A stretch of DNA of 64,000 nt from Microglena sp. YARC (lineage: Eukaryota > Chlorophyta > Chlorophyceae > Chlamydomonadales > Chlamydomonadaceae): positions 8,785,447 through 8,849,446 of the forward strand of contig CM039464.1 of NCBI GenBank assembly GCA_022414725.1, in the 5' to 3' direction. The notes below the pieces were generated by a model, which was not told the DNA's origin, did not search any database, and was given only the letters and a program-made list of their open reading frames with translations. Below, piece after piece: positions 52,602-62,646 of this stretch. The position numbers were made by a program, and so were the translations under genes. Numbering within the stretch: the stretch's first letter is position 1; every line of letters begins with the position of its first letter.

Positions 52602-54023
52602 TTATCCGATGCCTAGAGAAAGGCGCAATGCCTTGATGTGCCTACGGCTGGTGGGCAGGGAGAACAGGGGGTTCCTTGATGTGTATGGATGAGTGTGGAT
52701 GAGTGTGATTATGCAAAGGTCAGCGGTGGTGGCATGAGCCTGGTGCTTGTTGCATTCAGGGGGAAGAGGTGGGACACGTGTTTGGGTAAGTACGTCGGTG
52801 AAAGTGTGATCCCAATCAGTTGAGATTGATGGGGTTATCTTGTCACTCTTGTAGATGACGGGAATGCAGGCCGTGGTTGGCATGATGTCTTGCTGGGTGG
52901 AGCAGGATGAGATACCAGTGGTGGATGGTTCTGTCGTGGAGGTGGATGTGTGGTTTATGTTCAGATCCCCCTCATGCAAGTCATCAGGGTTGGCTTGAGG
53001 GCTAGGTGAAGAGGAGGCATGAGTGACAGTCCGTGAGATGTTATCATGGGCTACATCAGGTACACTTGTATGAGGGATGACAGGGTTGTCAGACAGTTCC
53101 CCCCCATGCAAGTGTTCAATATCAATGACGGTGGATCTGAGGCTGTATTTGGATATGAGTGCTTCTAGTATGTCGTCTGGATCGGTGTGGAACTTGACAA
53201 ACTTTCTAATAGGTTTTGAAAGGTGCGCAAGGATGTATTCAATCTGAAAATGAGGTATTTTGTGAGATCCAGGGGGAAAATAGAATTGGGATACCTTGAG
53301 TTCAGCTTCCATAGATTCAATCCACTCATGAAAGAAGTGTTGGTGGAAGATGAAGGTCTGACGGGGCGTGCAAGCAAGGGGAACAGGTACACTTGTATGA
53401 GGGATGACAGGATTGTCAGACATTTCCCCCCCATGCAAGTGTTCAATGTCAACAACAGTGGATCTAGAGTTGGAGCTGGATTTGGAGCTGTTGTCCTCAA
53501 TTGTTGCATTTGCAGACATCAGAGGGACGGCTACGACAGCGGCTACGACAGCGGGCACAGGCGTGCAAGCAAGGGCAACAGTCGGGACAGATCGATGGTG
53601 TTCGGCCATAACAGGGTTGATCTTTCCAAAGTGCAATCTGAGGCCTCGCAATAATGTTGCCGCAACGTCTGTGTGCGTGGCAAATATGCGAACAAGGGGA
53701 GTGGACAATGAGTTGACTATATACCTAAATGCTACGCCGTTTGCATAGCTACAGATTCTAGCGTCGGGATAATCCTCTCTGTCAGGGTATCGCTCATCAG
53801 AAGCATCATCATCACCATCATCATCATAGTCAACGAAGGGTGATGGCTCATCGTCCGGCTGGTAATCAAGCATAGCATCCGGCATGACATCGAACATGCC
53901 CCTTAAAGCAAGTTCATCATAGATAGCTGAGTACCACTCACCAAAATGCTTGCCTGGTTCATAGACGTTCCAATGGACAGGCTCAATCTCTCTCAAGCGC
54001 AAACGTTCAGGATAAGGATGCAT
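52602..54023 (-). CDS. Gag-like protein of LTR element 2
   Basis: A 473-codon ORF fills the centre of the element. The N-terminal half (FGEWYSAIYDELALRGMFD, then VAFRYIVNSLSTPLVRIFAT and LLRGLRLHFGK) and a second block (WIESMEAELKVSQFYFPP, YILAHLSKPIRKF, ALISKYSL) resemble retroelement capsid helices. An acidic Asp-rich stretch lies between 53760 and 53880. Two blocks around HLHGGEMSDNPVIPHTSVP are an internal duplication. There is no CCHC knuckle and no protease or RT. It probably forms particles or binds RNA for the element; that is inferred from position. Confidence 0.68.
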   Translation of the reverse strand: MHPYPERLRLREIEPVHWNVYEPGKHFGEWYSAIYDELALRGMFDVMPDAMLDYQPDDEPSPFVDYDDDGDDDASDERYPDREDYPDARICSYANGVAFRYIVNSLSTPLVRIFATHTDVAATLLRGLRLHFGKINPVMAEHHRSVPTVALACTPVPAVVAAVVAVPLMSANATIEDNSSKSSSNSRSTVVDIEHLHGGEMSDNPVIPHTSVPVPLACTPRQTFIFHQHFFHEWIESMEAELKVSQFYFPPGSHKIPHFQIEYILAHLSKPIRKFVKFHTDPDDILEALISKYSLRSTVIDIEHLHGGELSDNPVIPHTSVPDVAHDNISRTVTHASSSPSPQANPDDLHEGDLNINHTSTSTTEPSTTGISSCSTQQDIMPTTACIPVIYKSDKITPSISTDWDHTFTDVLTQTRVPPLPPECNKHQAHATTADLCIITLIHTHPYTSRNPLFSLPTSRRHIKALRLSLGIG

Positions 54024-54171
54024 TGGCCAGGTGGAGAGTCGAGCGAGATGGCCACCTTGGCGATCAGGATGTGCCCCCCATCAGGAGATTGCCGGATAGG
54101 ATCCGTCAAGTGTGGCCACGCAGCAGAATGGCGTCGAGATCGATGACAGAGGATAGTATTGGAGCGGCGGA

Positions 54172-54213
<42 letters not shown>

Positions 54214-54509
54214 GGAGTTTGAAAGAAGTGGTGAAAATTTGCGATGCAACTGGGGGCGGAAAAAATGAATCTGGTGGTGGGAGGAGCGAGTTGGAGGTGG
54301 AGGCCAACTTGGGAGAGATCTGGAGGGTTTGATAGGTTAGGAGGTGGTTGAGAGGTGGCTGAGATTGCGTAAGCAACGGCACGTGGGAGATGGGAAGGGG
54401 GGGTTGGGGGCGCAGTGGAGGTAGAGATGGTTGTCAGGGGGGGGTGAGGGGTGGGGTGCTGGACGACAGCTTGATGCTCAATGGAGCAGGATCAATCCGG
54501 GTACGCGGA

Positions 54510-54695
54510 GTAATGATAACGCCTGGTGGGGCGTGGTATTAAGGGAGCCCGTCGTACGCGGGTGGGGAGCGGTCTCCTACCTCAACTGGACAAGCTACCA
54601 TCGCGGTTGACGACGACCTGCAACGCCAAGAGCGACCGAAGGGGGAGTCGAACCCCCGACTCTTCGTTCCTTAGCAATCTGGTCTAGGGTACGCG
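54510..54695 (-). mobile_element. tRNA-derived SINE family A, nested in LTR element 2
   Basis: Minus strand: box A-like TAGACCAGATTGCTAAGG, box B GGGGGTTCGACTCCCCC with a strong T-arm stem, then the body GTCAACCGCGATGGTAGC and tail GGCGTTATCATTAC. The head is the most tRNA-like of the set. Confidence 0.8.
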
Positions 54696-54853
54696 GATGA
54701 TATACAAGAGTGGTGTCCCAGCGGGGAGGTTCTTGTCGGGTGGAGCTTTCTTCACTCCTTTCAATTGATTCACTCCGCGCGACAACAATCAAAATGCCCT
54801 TCAGCTCGGAATACCGTCAAGCAAGGACAATCTTAAGCGAAGGGACCATGACC

Positions 54854-55100
54854 TGTAGTTTTCCGGAGTGTGTGCAGAGCACAGAGACGAGGGGAAGACG
54901 GTTAGGATAAGATCTTTACAGATAGATAAGCATTCGATCAATGCGCTAGGAGGAAGTACTGAGATGGCGCGGCACCTTAGGGTACCGGCGTCAGAGTCCG
55001 TGCCATAGCTGGCAGCGGCATCACAGTACAGTGCAGCAGGGAGGTAGTCCTGTGCACTCTAAGTCACTCTAGGTGAGCCGGTGAAACCCGGTGAATAACA
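54854..55100 (-). repeat. 5' LTR of element 2
   Basis: 247 bp, begins (plus strand) TGTAGTTTTCCGGAGTGTGT and ends GGTGAATAACA, directly followed by the TAATA duplication. Confidence 0.88.
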
Positions 55101-55104
55101 TAAT

Positions 55105-55255
55105 AGGAGTAGGACAGAGCGACTTATAATAAGATATAGGATTCGGGGGAATATTATTATAATAGGAGTAGGACCGAGCGACTTATAATAAGATATAGGA
55201 TTCGGGGGAATATTATTATAATCGCTCTGTCCTATTCCTATTATTCTGTTCGGGG
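55105..55255. repeat. 60-bp repeat TAATAGGA(G/A)TAGGACAGAGCG
   Basis: Two and a half units with ACTTATAATAAGATATAGGA and TTCGGGGGAATATTATTATAA, ending in an inverted copy at 55218-55255. The same sequence flanks the TIR element at 49560-49650 and 50460-50550, and was the target of both that element and LTR element 2. Confidence 0.8.
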
Positions 55256-55470
55256 GAATATGCATTGGAAGTCTGGTAGATGATGCCCTCACAGGCATAA
55301 AACTGCTGCATACCGGTAGTTTTGTTCGCATATTCTCCACCATTATCTCTACTAACTGCCTTCACAGTGTACGGAAGCTGATTCTCTAACATCTTAATGG
55401 TATCCATTGAGATGAAGGTAACGTTCGTCTTCCGTCACAAAGAGAAACCAGAAGAAGTTGTTGTAAAATA
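55216..55470 (-). pseudogene. Ty1/copia integrase fragment
   Basis: The minus strand reads AVSRDNGGEYANKTTGMQQF, then GIIYQTSNAYSPEQN. This matches the integrase core of copia elements, with the catalytic Asp in S-x-D-N-G-G-E-Y and the Tyr-Ser/Thr-Pro-x-Q-N motif. The upstream part to 55470 is out of frame, and the motif ends abruptly in the 60-bp repeat. It is a relic. Confidence 0.7.
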
Positions 55471-55479
55471 GTTATGGTT

Positions 55480-57930
55480 GGGAAAGTTGGAAACTGAGCA
55501 GACAATTCTTAGCAATCGGCGAAACTGCCCGATAGAGCAGTGGAGTCAAGGGCCACCTGGGTACCTAAAAAAACAGGACTCTGAGATGGTACTTGGTAGT
55601 ACAACGGCAAGCTGCCCGATAGAGCAGTGGAGTCAAGGGCCTCTTGGGTACCTTCATACTTATTCCACAGTCAGCAAGTGCGTGAGATGGAGTTGCAATC
55701 GATTCGCATGAAATTGTTGGTTGTGCAACTTCGCAAGGCCGTAAACATGAACATTACGTGAATTGGCACTAGAAGCACCTTAGTTGGCGTGGCTTCATTT
55801 CCTTGGGCCCACCCCATGCACGCCCCTGCGGGAGAGTTGTGGGTGAAGTCCGTGCTAATTCTTATAAGCAAGCGCAATAGGGCAATGTTTCGTCGATTTG
55901 GATGCTTATATGTTTTCGCCTCGAATTTTTGAGAACAAAGCTGCTCCCAAACTTGTGTATGTACGGACAGCACAATTTGAAATATTGACAAATGTTACCC
56001 GATAATTGTAGCTTTTAATCCCTCAATAAATAAATAAGTTCTGTATATATTTCATTAGGGTATTAAGGGCGCCTGGAGGTGCGTCCGGAATGAAAATATT
56101 ATAAGTAATAATGCATTTAATTAATTTGATTGAATTTGATTTAAATTTGTGAATGGTCAAGGCATAAGAGAACAACAAAAGCACTTGATACCTCAAGGTT
56201 ATCATATTACCATCTGCATCATCCAATGAGAACTCGCGAGGCTTCGCTACAAAGTCTTGAACACCATCCGCTATCATCTCTCCAACCTCCATAATTTCGC
56301 CAGAACGGGGTCAAACTAGCGATTGCTATATACAGTATAGCGGAAATAAATCCCTGTCATGCCTAAATGATGTCTCCAACAAAAACGGCTTAAAATTTTA
56401 TAATCATTTCTTTAATAGTTCAACGTATAAGGTAGTCTCTCCGGGTTGGTGTTTTGGGTCTCCTTGCTGGGCCAGTTTGGCTTTAAAGGTATAGTTGCCT
56501 CCCGTCAAGAAACGGGCCGTGAGTTGAATTCTTTGAGACTTTCCAAGATGACTAAACTACCTCAGGATGATACATTTGGTCATTTTGTGTTGCTTCAGAA
56601 GTGCAACTGCCATTTGTGTTGCTTCGAAAACGCAAATGCCTTGAAAAATCAGCACGCGTGCAACTGCTTTTAGATTGGCTTTAGCTAGTCTATTACAGTC
56701 CATCCGTGTAGAACCGTTACTCACAGGACGTGAAGTTAAGGACACCATAGCGTAAGCCGGAGCTAGCTATAGTCACAGCTAGTCTATAAGCTTTGGGTTC
56801 CTCGCCATTATTTTCGCCCCCAACGTCCTCAAACATTGGACCGGCAGGAGCGAATCTATGAAGTGGCACATGCTAGGTGTAGGCGCAGTCGCAACCTCCC
56901 ACTGCAGCCTGCATCTCCCATGAAATGTGGTCTGGCCATTCTGAGCGAGGCTGATAAAGAAGCCCCTCCAATATCAATAGAGACGTTACAGTGGGTTTAC
57001 ACAGGTAGAAATAGTAGGGGGCCCTGGTGGGTCCCCTAGAGGTGGTGTAATGTTCGTCAAACTGCAGTGGCAGCCTCCTTGGTGATGGATGCACAAGCAG
57101 TTGCTTACTTATCCGTTCAATTTAATATTGGGGGGGTCAAGAATCAATGTAGCATGGCATGGAATTATTATTCAACTTGGTGCCCTGTAAGGCTAATGAA
57201 CTTATTAGCTCACTGACTTCCTGAAGTTCCATGGAGGCAGGTGCAGCAACTCCCGAGGCTACAGTTGCTACTTCGCAACCTGCAGGAACTAGTGCGGAAG
57301 AGCAGATTTCATTGTCAAGCACAATGCGCTGATGTAATGAGCTACGAGAGTCACGAAGAAGCGAATTCTTCAAGGGGAAATCGTAGACATGCTCCAGGTC
57401 CCTAGACTGAGTCCACAGGACAGGAGGGAAACGACAAATGAAAACGCCGCGTCCATAGTCCGCAACCCTGTGATACGTACGCGAAAAAGTGCCCTCAGAG
57501 GTAATCTGCCCCCGACGGGAATTGAACACATTTGAACATATGAGTCAGAAAGATTTCAGGCCAGTCAGATTAACCGGCAATTTTGACCGGCGTTCTTGGG
57601 AAATTTGAAGATGTGAAAAACAGCACGAACAGCACGATTTCGCATAAGTATCGCATAGGTCTGTCCCCCTTAGGGGGCCGACCAGCAAGAGCACGCATGA
57701 TTGTTTAAAAAAAGTTCCGAGGTTATGTGAGTATCTCTCCACTCACTCCATATTTCTTAAGCACCAGCGCCTGGAGCTAGCATGCACCATGCGCCAGCTA
57801 TAATTTCATACATATAACGAGGCTCCAGCACATGCGCCATTAAACTTGGCTTCAGCAGCAGACTGGTGCTAGAAAGATAGGAAGCGGTTCGCATGATTGC
57901 GAATAAATTACCAAGTTTGCGAGTATCTCC
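55480..57930 (-). other. region with unidentified open segments
   Basis: Three minus-strand segments look like exons but match nothing I know. 57500-57150 reads VLWTQSRDLEHVYDFPLKNS and onward. 56292-56192 reads EVGEMIADGVQDFVAKPREF and then SLDDADGNMITLR before a GTATCA donor. 55930-55760 is less certain. They may belong to the helicase gene upstream on the same strand. A duplicated GCCCGATAGAGCAGTGGAGT lies at 55528 and 55613. The word ATAGTCACAGCTAG near 56770 and GTTACTCACAGGACGTGAAG near 56708 also occur near 32515-32570. Confidence 0.35.
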
Positions 57931-58299
57931 CCCTCGCTCCCCAAGCGCCAATGCGAATGATATGACCCCAATCGCTTCCCAAGCGCCAAGCCTGAAGGCG
58001 TATGATAAGAGAGGTGACAGGCAATTCTGGGATAGCTGGTACAAGGTGCGCAGAATTTGGATTTTCGGCATTTCGGCAAAATCGAGTTGTCAATCTATGT
58101 GTTAGCGCCTTCAGGCCGACCAGCAGCACGTTCGGAAGATACTCTGTCATTCGGTCCCACAATAACTAAATCATGGATAGGTCCCAACTGTAGCAGATCT
58201 CGAATGAACACCAATCTCCCCCCCCCCCCCCAGGGCTCCCCACTTCCACGAATATCCCTAAATAATTTGTCTACCAATGGCAACATCTTTTGGCTTAGC

Positions 58300-58500
58300 A
58301 TAGAGAGCTCATCCAATACAATGGACAGCTCATCCAATACAATGGACAGCTCATCCAATACAATGGACAGCTCATCCAATACAACGGACAGCTCATCCAA
58401 TACAACGGACAGCTCCTCCAATACAATGGACAGCTCCTCCAATACAATGGACAGCTCCTCCAAGACAATGGACAACTCATCCAAGACAATGGACAGCGCA
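58300..58500 (-). repeat. 21-bp tandem expansion of the helicase Walker B codons
   Basis: About ten units of CAGCTCATCCAATACAATGGA (plus strand, 21 bases, shortened here in name only) code SIVLDEL on the minus strand. Variants read SIVLEEL and SVVLDEL. The unit is a multiple of three, so the frame is kept into SMLSQKMLPLVDKLF. Confidence 0.9.
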
Positions 58501-58505
58501 AGATG

Positions 58506-58548
58506 GGGCTCTCTTAATACCACGCCCCACCAGGCGTAGTCATACTAT
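58506..58548 (+). mobile_element. SINE family A tail fragment
   Basis: GGCTCTCTTAATACCACGCC followed by CCACCAGGCGTAGTCATAC directly abuts the Walker B repeat. Confidence 0.62.
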
Positions 58549-58631
58549 GGACCTACAAATCTTGATACGATTCAGCGCCATCGGATAGATATTCCTCAAT
58601 ATATCCTCATATTTGCACAAACCCTTATCCC

Positions 58632-58816
58632 GGTCGCCGAATGGCTGAATGGCAGAGCTCCTAGAACGACAAAGGTGCTGGGTGCGCCTCAGTGTTCGCG
58701 GTCGCTGTCAACCGCCATGGTAGCTCTGTCCAGGTGCAGTAGCAGCCCGTTCCCTACCGCCGTAGAACGCGGCTCCCTTGATACCTCACCCCACCAGGCT
58801 TTATCATTACTTTCAC
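58632..58816 (+). mobile_element. tRNA-derived SINE family A
   Basis: Box A-like TGGCTGAATGGCAGAGCTC, a head shortened around box B, the body GTCAACCGCCATGGTAGC and tail GGCTTTATCATTAC. It is inserted next to the helicase segment at 58826. Confidence 0.8.
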
Positions 58817-58942
58817 TCATGGGCAAAGGCACACCATAATCCTCCTCCAATGCTGTAAGATGCATTTCAAGCAAAGCAGGTAAAAATAAAACCTGATTTC
58901 GTCCTACAGTGATAATATAATGCTAAGAAGCTCTTTTTGTAT

Positions 58943-59092
58943 GCGACGCGTCGCCATTCTGTCCCGATCCTATCGCTGCATGGCAACACATGGGTCTGTC
59001 TAAACTAGTCAGAAGTGCCCCCCCAAAGCCCCTGGGCTCCGCGCTCCTCTGGGTTCGGGGGGCAGCGTGTTGCACTGGGGTCACACCGAGTC
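58943..59092 (+). repeat. dispersed repeat R4
   Basis: GCGACGCGTCGCCATTCTG through CACTGGGGTCACACCGAGTC; related to 25590-25732 and inverted 20687-20830. Confidence 0.72.
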
Positions 59093-59365
59093 GCTTAAAT
59101 AATCAAGGTAGTTTTACCTGTCCCTAAAACCCCCCCTCCACCCTTAACCCCCACCCCCAGGCTGGCTAACTTCCCCCTACCGCACTCCCCTGCACAAACA
59201 CAGGTCCACCACTACGCAACACTTTAAACAGTTTATCAGCACTAAGCACTCTAAAAAAGCTTAACTCTTGTGCCTCGATCACCACCACCCGGAGCATCAA
59301 GAACAGGCCTCTTTGCCCTAACACCAGACAAAGAAGCAAACTTATCCTTCTGAGAAGCATATGTA

Positions 59366-59488
59366 GGGAACGGCAGTATGACATCATATTATATCATGCC
59401 ACCATATGATATCATATGATGCCCGCAGTCTGGTTAGGCCAAAGTTACCATTTATTACAATATAAAATGGTGCAATCTGTATGATATA
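59366..59488 (+). mobile_element. TIR element GGGAACGGCA, truncated
   Basis: The left end GGGAACGGCAGTATGACATC and the subterminal GCAGTCTGGTTAGG are present; the right end is missing at 59488, where helicase-like coding begins. Confidence 0.75.
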
Positions 59489-59628
59489 TCAGCTTCTCTC
59501 CATTCTCTCTTGCTTTCTTCAGGGGAATTCAAAGCACTCCCCCCACGAACATCCCAAGCTCCATAAGTCAAATACAGTTCACCAATGTCGAACGCTTTGG
59601 CAGCATCATGGTCTTGTTCATAATGTCT

Positions 59629-60744
59629 GGGGAACGGCAATATGACTTCATATGCTATCATGTCATCATATGCTATCATGTCATCATATGCTATCATGTC
59701 ATCATATGCTATCATACGCTATCAGGTCATCATATGCTATCATATGCTTTCATTTCATCATATGCTATCATATCATCATTTGCTATCATGTCATCATATG
59801 CTATCATGTCATCATATGCTATCATGTCATCATATGCTATCATGTCATCATATGCTATCATGTCATCATATGCTATCATGTCATCATATGCTATCATGTC
59901 ATCATATGCTATCATGTCATCATATGCTATCATGTCATCATATGCTATCATATGCTATCATGTCATTATATGCTATCTATATGCTCATCATGCTAGTATA
60001 TGCTATCATGTCATCATATGTCATCATATGCTATCATATGCTATCATGTCATTATATGCTATCATGTCATCATCTGCTAGTATATGCTATCATGTCATCA
60101 TATGCTATCATCTGCTATCATGTCATCATATGCTATCATGTCATCATATGCTATCATGTCTTCATCTGCTATCATGTCATCATCTGCTATCATGTCATCA
60201 TCTGCTATCATGTCATCATCTGCTATCATGTCATCATCTGCTATCATGTCATCATATGCTATCATGTCATCATATGCTATCATGTCATCATATGCTATCA
60301 TGTCATCTTATGCTATCATGTCATCATATGCTATCATGTCATCATATGCTATCATCATATGCTATCATGTCATCATATGCTATCATGTCATCATATGCTA
60401 TCATGTCATCAAATGCTATCATGTCATCATATGCTATCATGTCATCATATGCTATCATGTCATCATATGCTATCATGTCATCATATGCTATCATGTCATC
60501 ATATGCCATCATGCTATCAATCATATGCTATCATGTCAATCATATGCTATCATCATCATATTGCATCATGTCATGCCTCATCATATGCTATCATGTCATC
60601 ATATGCTATCATGTCATCATATGGCATCATATGATGCAGGCATTCTGACTATGCTGAAGTTACCATTGATATACAATACCATATGATGCAATTCGTTTGA
60701 TATCATACTCGCCTTTGGTCAGTATCATATGATGTACCGGTCTC
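59629..60744 (+). mobile_element. TIR element GGGAACGGCA with internal 18-bp satellite
   Basis: The left TIR GGGAACGGCAATATGAC and right part ACTCGCCTTTGGTCAG ... TACCGGTCTC match the 41502-41718 element. Between them the subterminal TCATATGCTATCATGTCA has been amplified over about 980 bases. Confidence 0.87.
59645..60630. repeat. 18-bp satellite, about 55 units
   Basis: Units TCATATGCTATCATGTCA with a variant TCATCTGCT block at 60165-60245. The 18-bp length opens three long frames on plus and several on minus (HHMLSC, SSYAIM, MIAYDD); none is a gene. Confidence 0.94.
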
Positions 60745-60749
60745 TAAAA

Positions 60750-61320
60750 CTGACCAATGATGATCAGCTTCCTTAAAGAAGAAGTGCCGCCACAACATTT
60801 CTCTTATGTGTGTGTGTGGTGTGTGTGTGTGTGGTGTGTGTGTGGTCTGTGTGTGTGTGTGATGTGTGTGTGTGGTCTAAGTGTGTTAGGTGCGAGTGAG
60901 TGTGGTGGGTGGTCTGTGTGTGTGTGGTGTGTGCGTGTGCGTGTGGTTGTGTGTGTGGGGGGGGGTCTGTGGTCTGTGGTCTGCATATGTGTGGTGTGTG
61001 TGTGTGTGGGTTGCTGACAACGGCAACAATCCCATCTGCAAGATCACTGCAGAGGTGAAGACGTGCCGCCACCACACTTCTCAGGTGTGTGTGTGTGGTG
61101 TGGTCTGTGTGTGTGCGGTGTGTGTGTGTGTTAGGTGTGTGTGTTAGGTGTGTGTGTTAGGTGTGTGTGTGTGTGGTCTGCGTGTGTGGTCTGTGTGTGT
61201 GGTGTGTGGTGTGTGTGTGGTCTGTGTCTGTGTGGGTTACTGACAACGGCAACAATCCCATCCGCAAGATAACTCCAGATAAGAAGAACTGCCGCCACAA
61301 CACTTCTCAGAACTAGGGAC
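60750..61320. repeat. two-and-a-half copies of an exon-like module with (GT)n
   Basis: GCTGACAACGGCAACAATCC and TGCCGCCACCACACTTCTCAG occur at 61011-61085. They recur at 61238-61310, and the second half alone at 60785-60812. (GT)n/(TGTGGTC)n lies between. Plus reads VADNGNNPICKITAEVKTCR; minus reads SEKCCGGSSSYLELSCGWD. This resembles the exon-edge arrays, but the parent gene is not visible. Confidence 0.7.
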
Positions 61321-61448
61321 CCCAGATACGTTAATAGTAACACTGCGAAGCACAAGAGAAACAAGGGACATTATTAGTACAACAGACAAGAAGATGCAGA
61401 ACACAAGCAATTTAAGCGCGACACCAGAATAGAACTAGAATAATAAAT

Positions 61449-61479
<31 letters not shown>

Positions 61480-61482
61480 TAT

Positions 61483-61601
61483 CCATAGGTGCCTAAGTCA
61501 GACCCTGAGTGATACGGATGGATTGAGCCTATGCCCTCAAGTCCCAAAACATTTTTTTTTCTTATAAGTTGCCCAACCACATCGGACTTAGGCACCTATG
61601 G
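61483..61601 (-). mobile_element. TIR element CCATAGGTGCC, 119-bp deletion form
   Basis: Perfect terminal inverted repeats CCATAGGTGCCTAAGTC flanked by (TA)n. The interior is the reverse complement of the last 100 or so bases of the 61659-62141 element. Confidence 0.87.
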
Positions 61602-61658
61602 ATATATATATAATAATAATAATAATATATATATTACAGGGCATATATATATATATAT

Positions 61659-62141
61659 CCATAGGTGCCTAAGTCTCGAGACAGAGCAAAACCGAGGCCC
61701 AAAATGTTTCAATTAAGGCTGTGCAGCTCTGACCTAGACTTAGGACACCCACGAAATGTAAATAATCAGTGTTTTGGGGGTCCGTACTCAACTGTACTGC
61801 CTGTGTACTGCCTTCCGAGACCTTCTGTAATAACTAACGGTAGGGAAAGACGTTACACAACATTTGTACTCAAGTGTTCTTTTAAAATGGCTTGTTTCGG
61901 TCGCGATAGCCTCCGTATCACTTCCTGCGTAAAACCCGTATCGACTTAGGGAACCCCATAGTAACAAATTAGCATGTCTCACTTGACCTGGTTCCCACCA
62001 TTTGAGAAAACCCAAATCCGAGTATTTGTGTGTTGAACTGATGTGGATGGGCAACTTATAAGCAAAAAATCTTTGTTTTTGGACTTGAGGGCGTAGGCTC
62101 AATCCATCGTATCACTCAGGGTCTGACTTAGGCACCTATGG
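61659..62141 (+). mobile_element. TIR element CCATAGGTGCC, 483 bp
   Basis: Same TIRs and (TA)n flanks. The interior from 61678 is about 95% identical to 63233-63695. No transposase. Confidence 0.88.
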
Positions 62142-62509
62142 ATATATATATATATATTATATATATATATATATATTAATAAGTGCGCAACACAAGCATA
62201 ACAAGTAGTCTACATGAATACTGACACCTTACAAATACATAGCAAAGCAACACTATTATACAGGGCTTTCCCCCCCCGCTATATACCCCCCCAGCTCAGG
62301 CGCCCAGAAATAGCTATAGGGACATTAGCTATTTTATAAAGCTAGAAAAAAACACTTTCAGATTTGAAAAGAAGCCCTGTTAATATACAAGAATAAACAA
62401 TGAAGCGCTCGTTAGAAAGAACACACGGCAGGCCCCTATGCATGCCCCCGACCAGGCCCCTACACAGAGGCAGGCCCCTATACATGTAAACAAACAAAGA
62501 AACAAACAA

Positions 62510-62640
62510 ATGAACAAACAGACATGAGAACATGACACGCAAGGAACGATCTCACATGCAAAGAAACAAAGAAACAAACAAATGAACAATCAAACATGAG
62601 AACATGACACACTGGGCAAGGAACGATCTCACATAGTCAT
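62510..62640. repeat. (AAACAAAC)n-containing duplication
   Basis: Two copies of AACAAACAAATGAACAA and CATGACAC plus AAGGAACGATCTCACAT. The region 62142-62646 otherwise shows nothing. Confidence 0.78.
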
Positions 62641-62646
62641 CTATCT

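Larger units (their letters stand above)
50550..55100 (-). mobile_element. non-autonomous LTR retrotransposon 2
   Basis: Direct repeats at 50550-50812 and 54854-55100 begin (minus strand) TGTTATTCACCGGG and end AAAACTACA. The 5-bp sequence TAATA lies on both flanks (50545-50549 and 55101-55105). A polypurine tract AATTGGGGGGGA precedes the 3' LTR on the minus strand (50813-50824). Inside is a single Gag-like ORF and no pol. It shares a segment (51690-51870) with LTR element 1. A SINE lies between the 5' LTR and Gag, and a poly-G run of about 38 bases lies at 54174-54211. Confidence 0.88.
57940..59626 (-). pseudogene. PIF1-family helicase, fragmented
   Basis: Minus-strand pieces follow the order of PIF1/RRM3 helicases. 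GGPVFVQGSA with a damaged Walker A (59215-59170) comes first. LLEMHLTALEEDYGVPLP (58880-58826), the helix after Walker A, follows. Then come the Walker B-like LDELSML (58320-58300), LVDKLFRDIRGSGEPW and LVFIRDLLQLGPI (motif III, usually GDFLQLPP), and SYAFRLGAWEAIG (58010-57970). Upstream 59626-59489 and 59362-59250 are also open (AFDIGELYLTYGAW, FASLSGVRAKRPVLDAPG). Frames shift between pieces, the Walker A GKS/T is lost, and SINE and TIR elements are inserted. PIF1-type helicases occur both as host genes and in Helitron transposons; I cannot tell which. Confidence 0.66.

Noticed and set aside
54600..54700. A functional tRNA gene
   Set aside because: A and B boxes and a T-arm are present, but the sequence continues into the SINE A body and I cannot fold a complete acceptor stem.
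59608..60686. Three overlapping long plus-strand ORFs
   Set aside because: They are products of the 18-bp satellite inside a TIR element.
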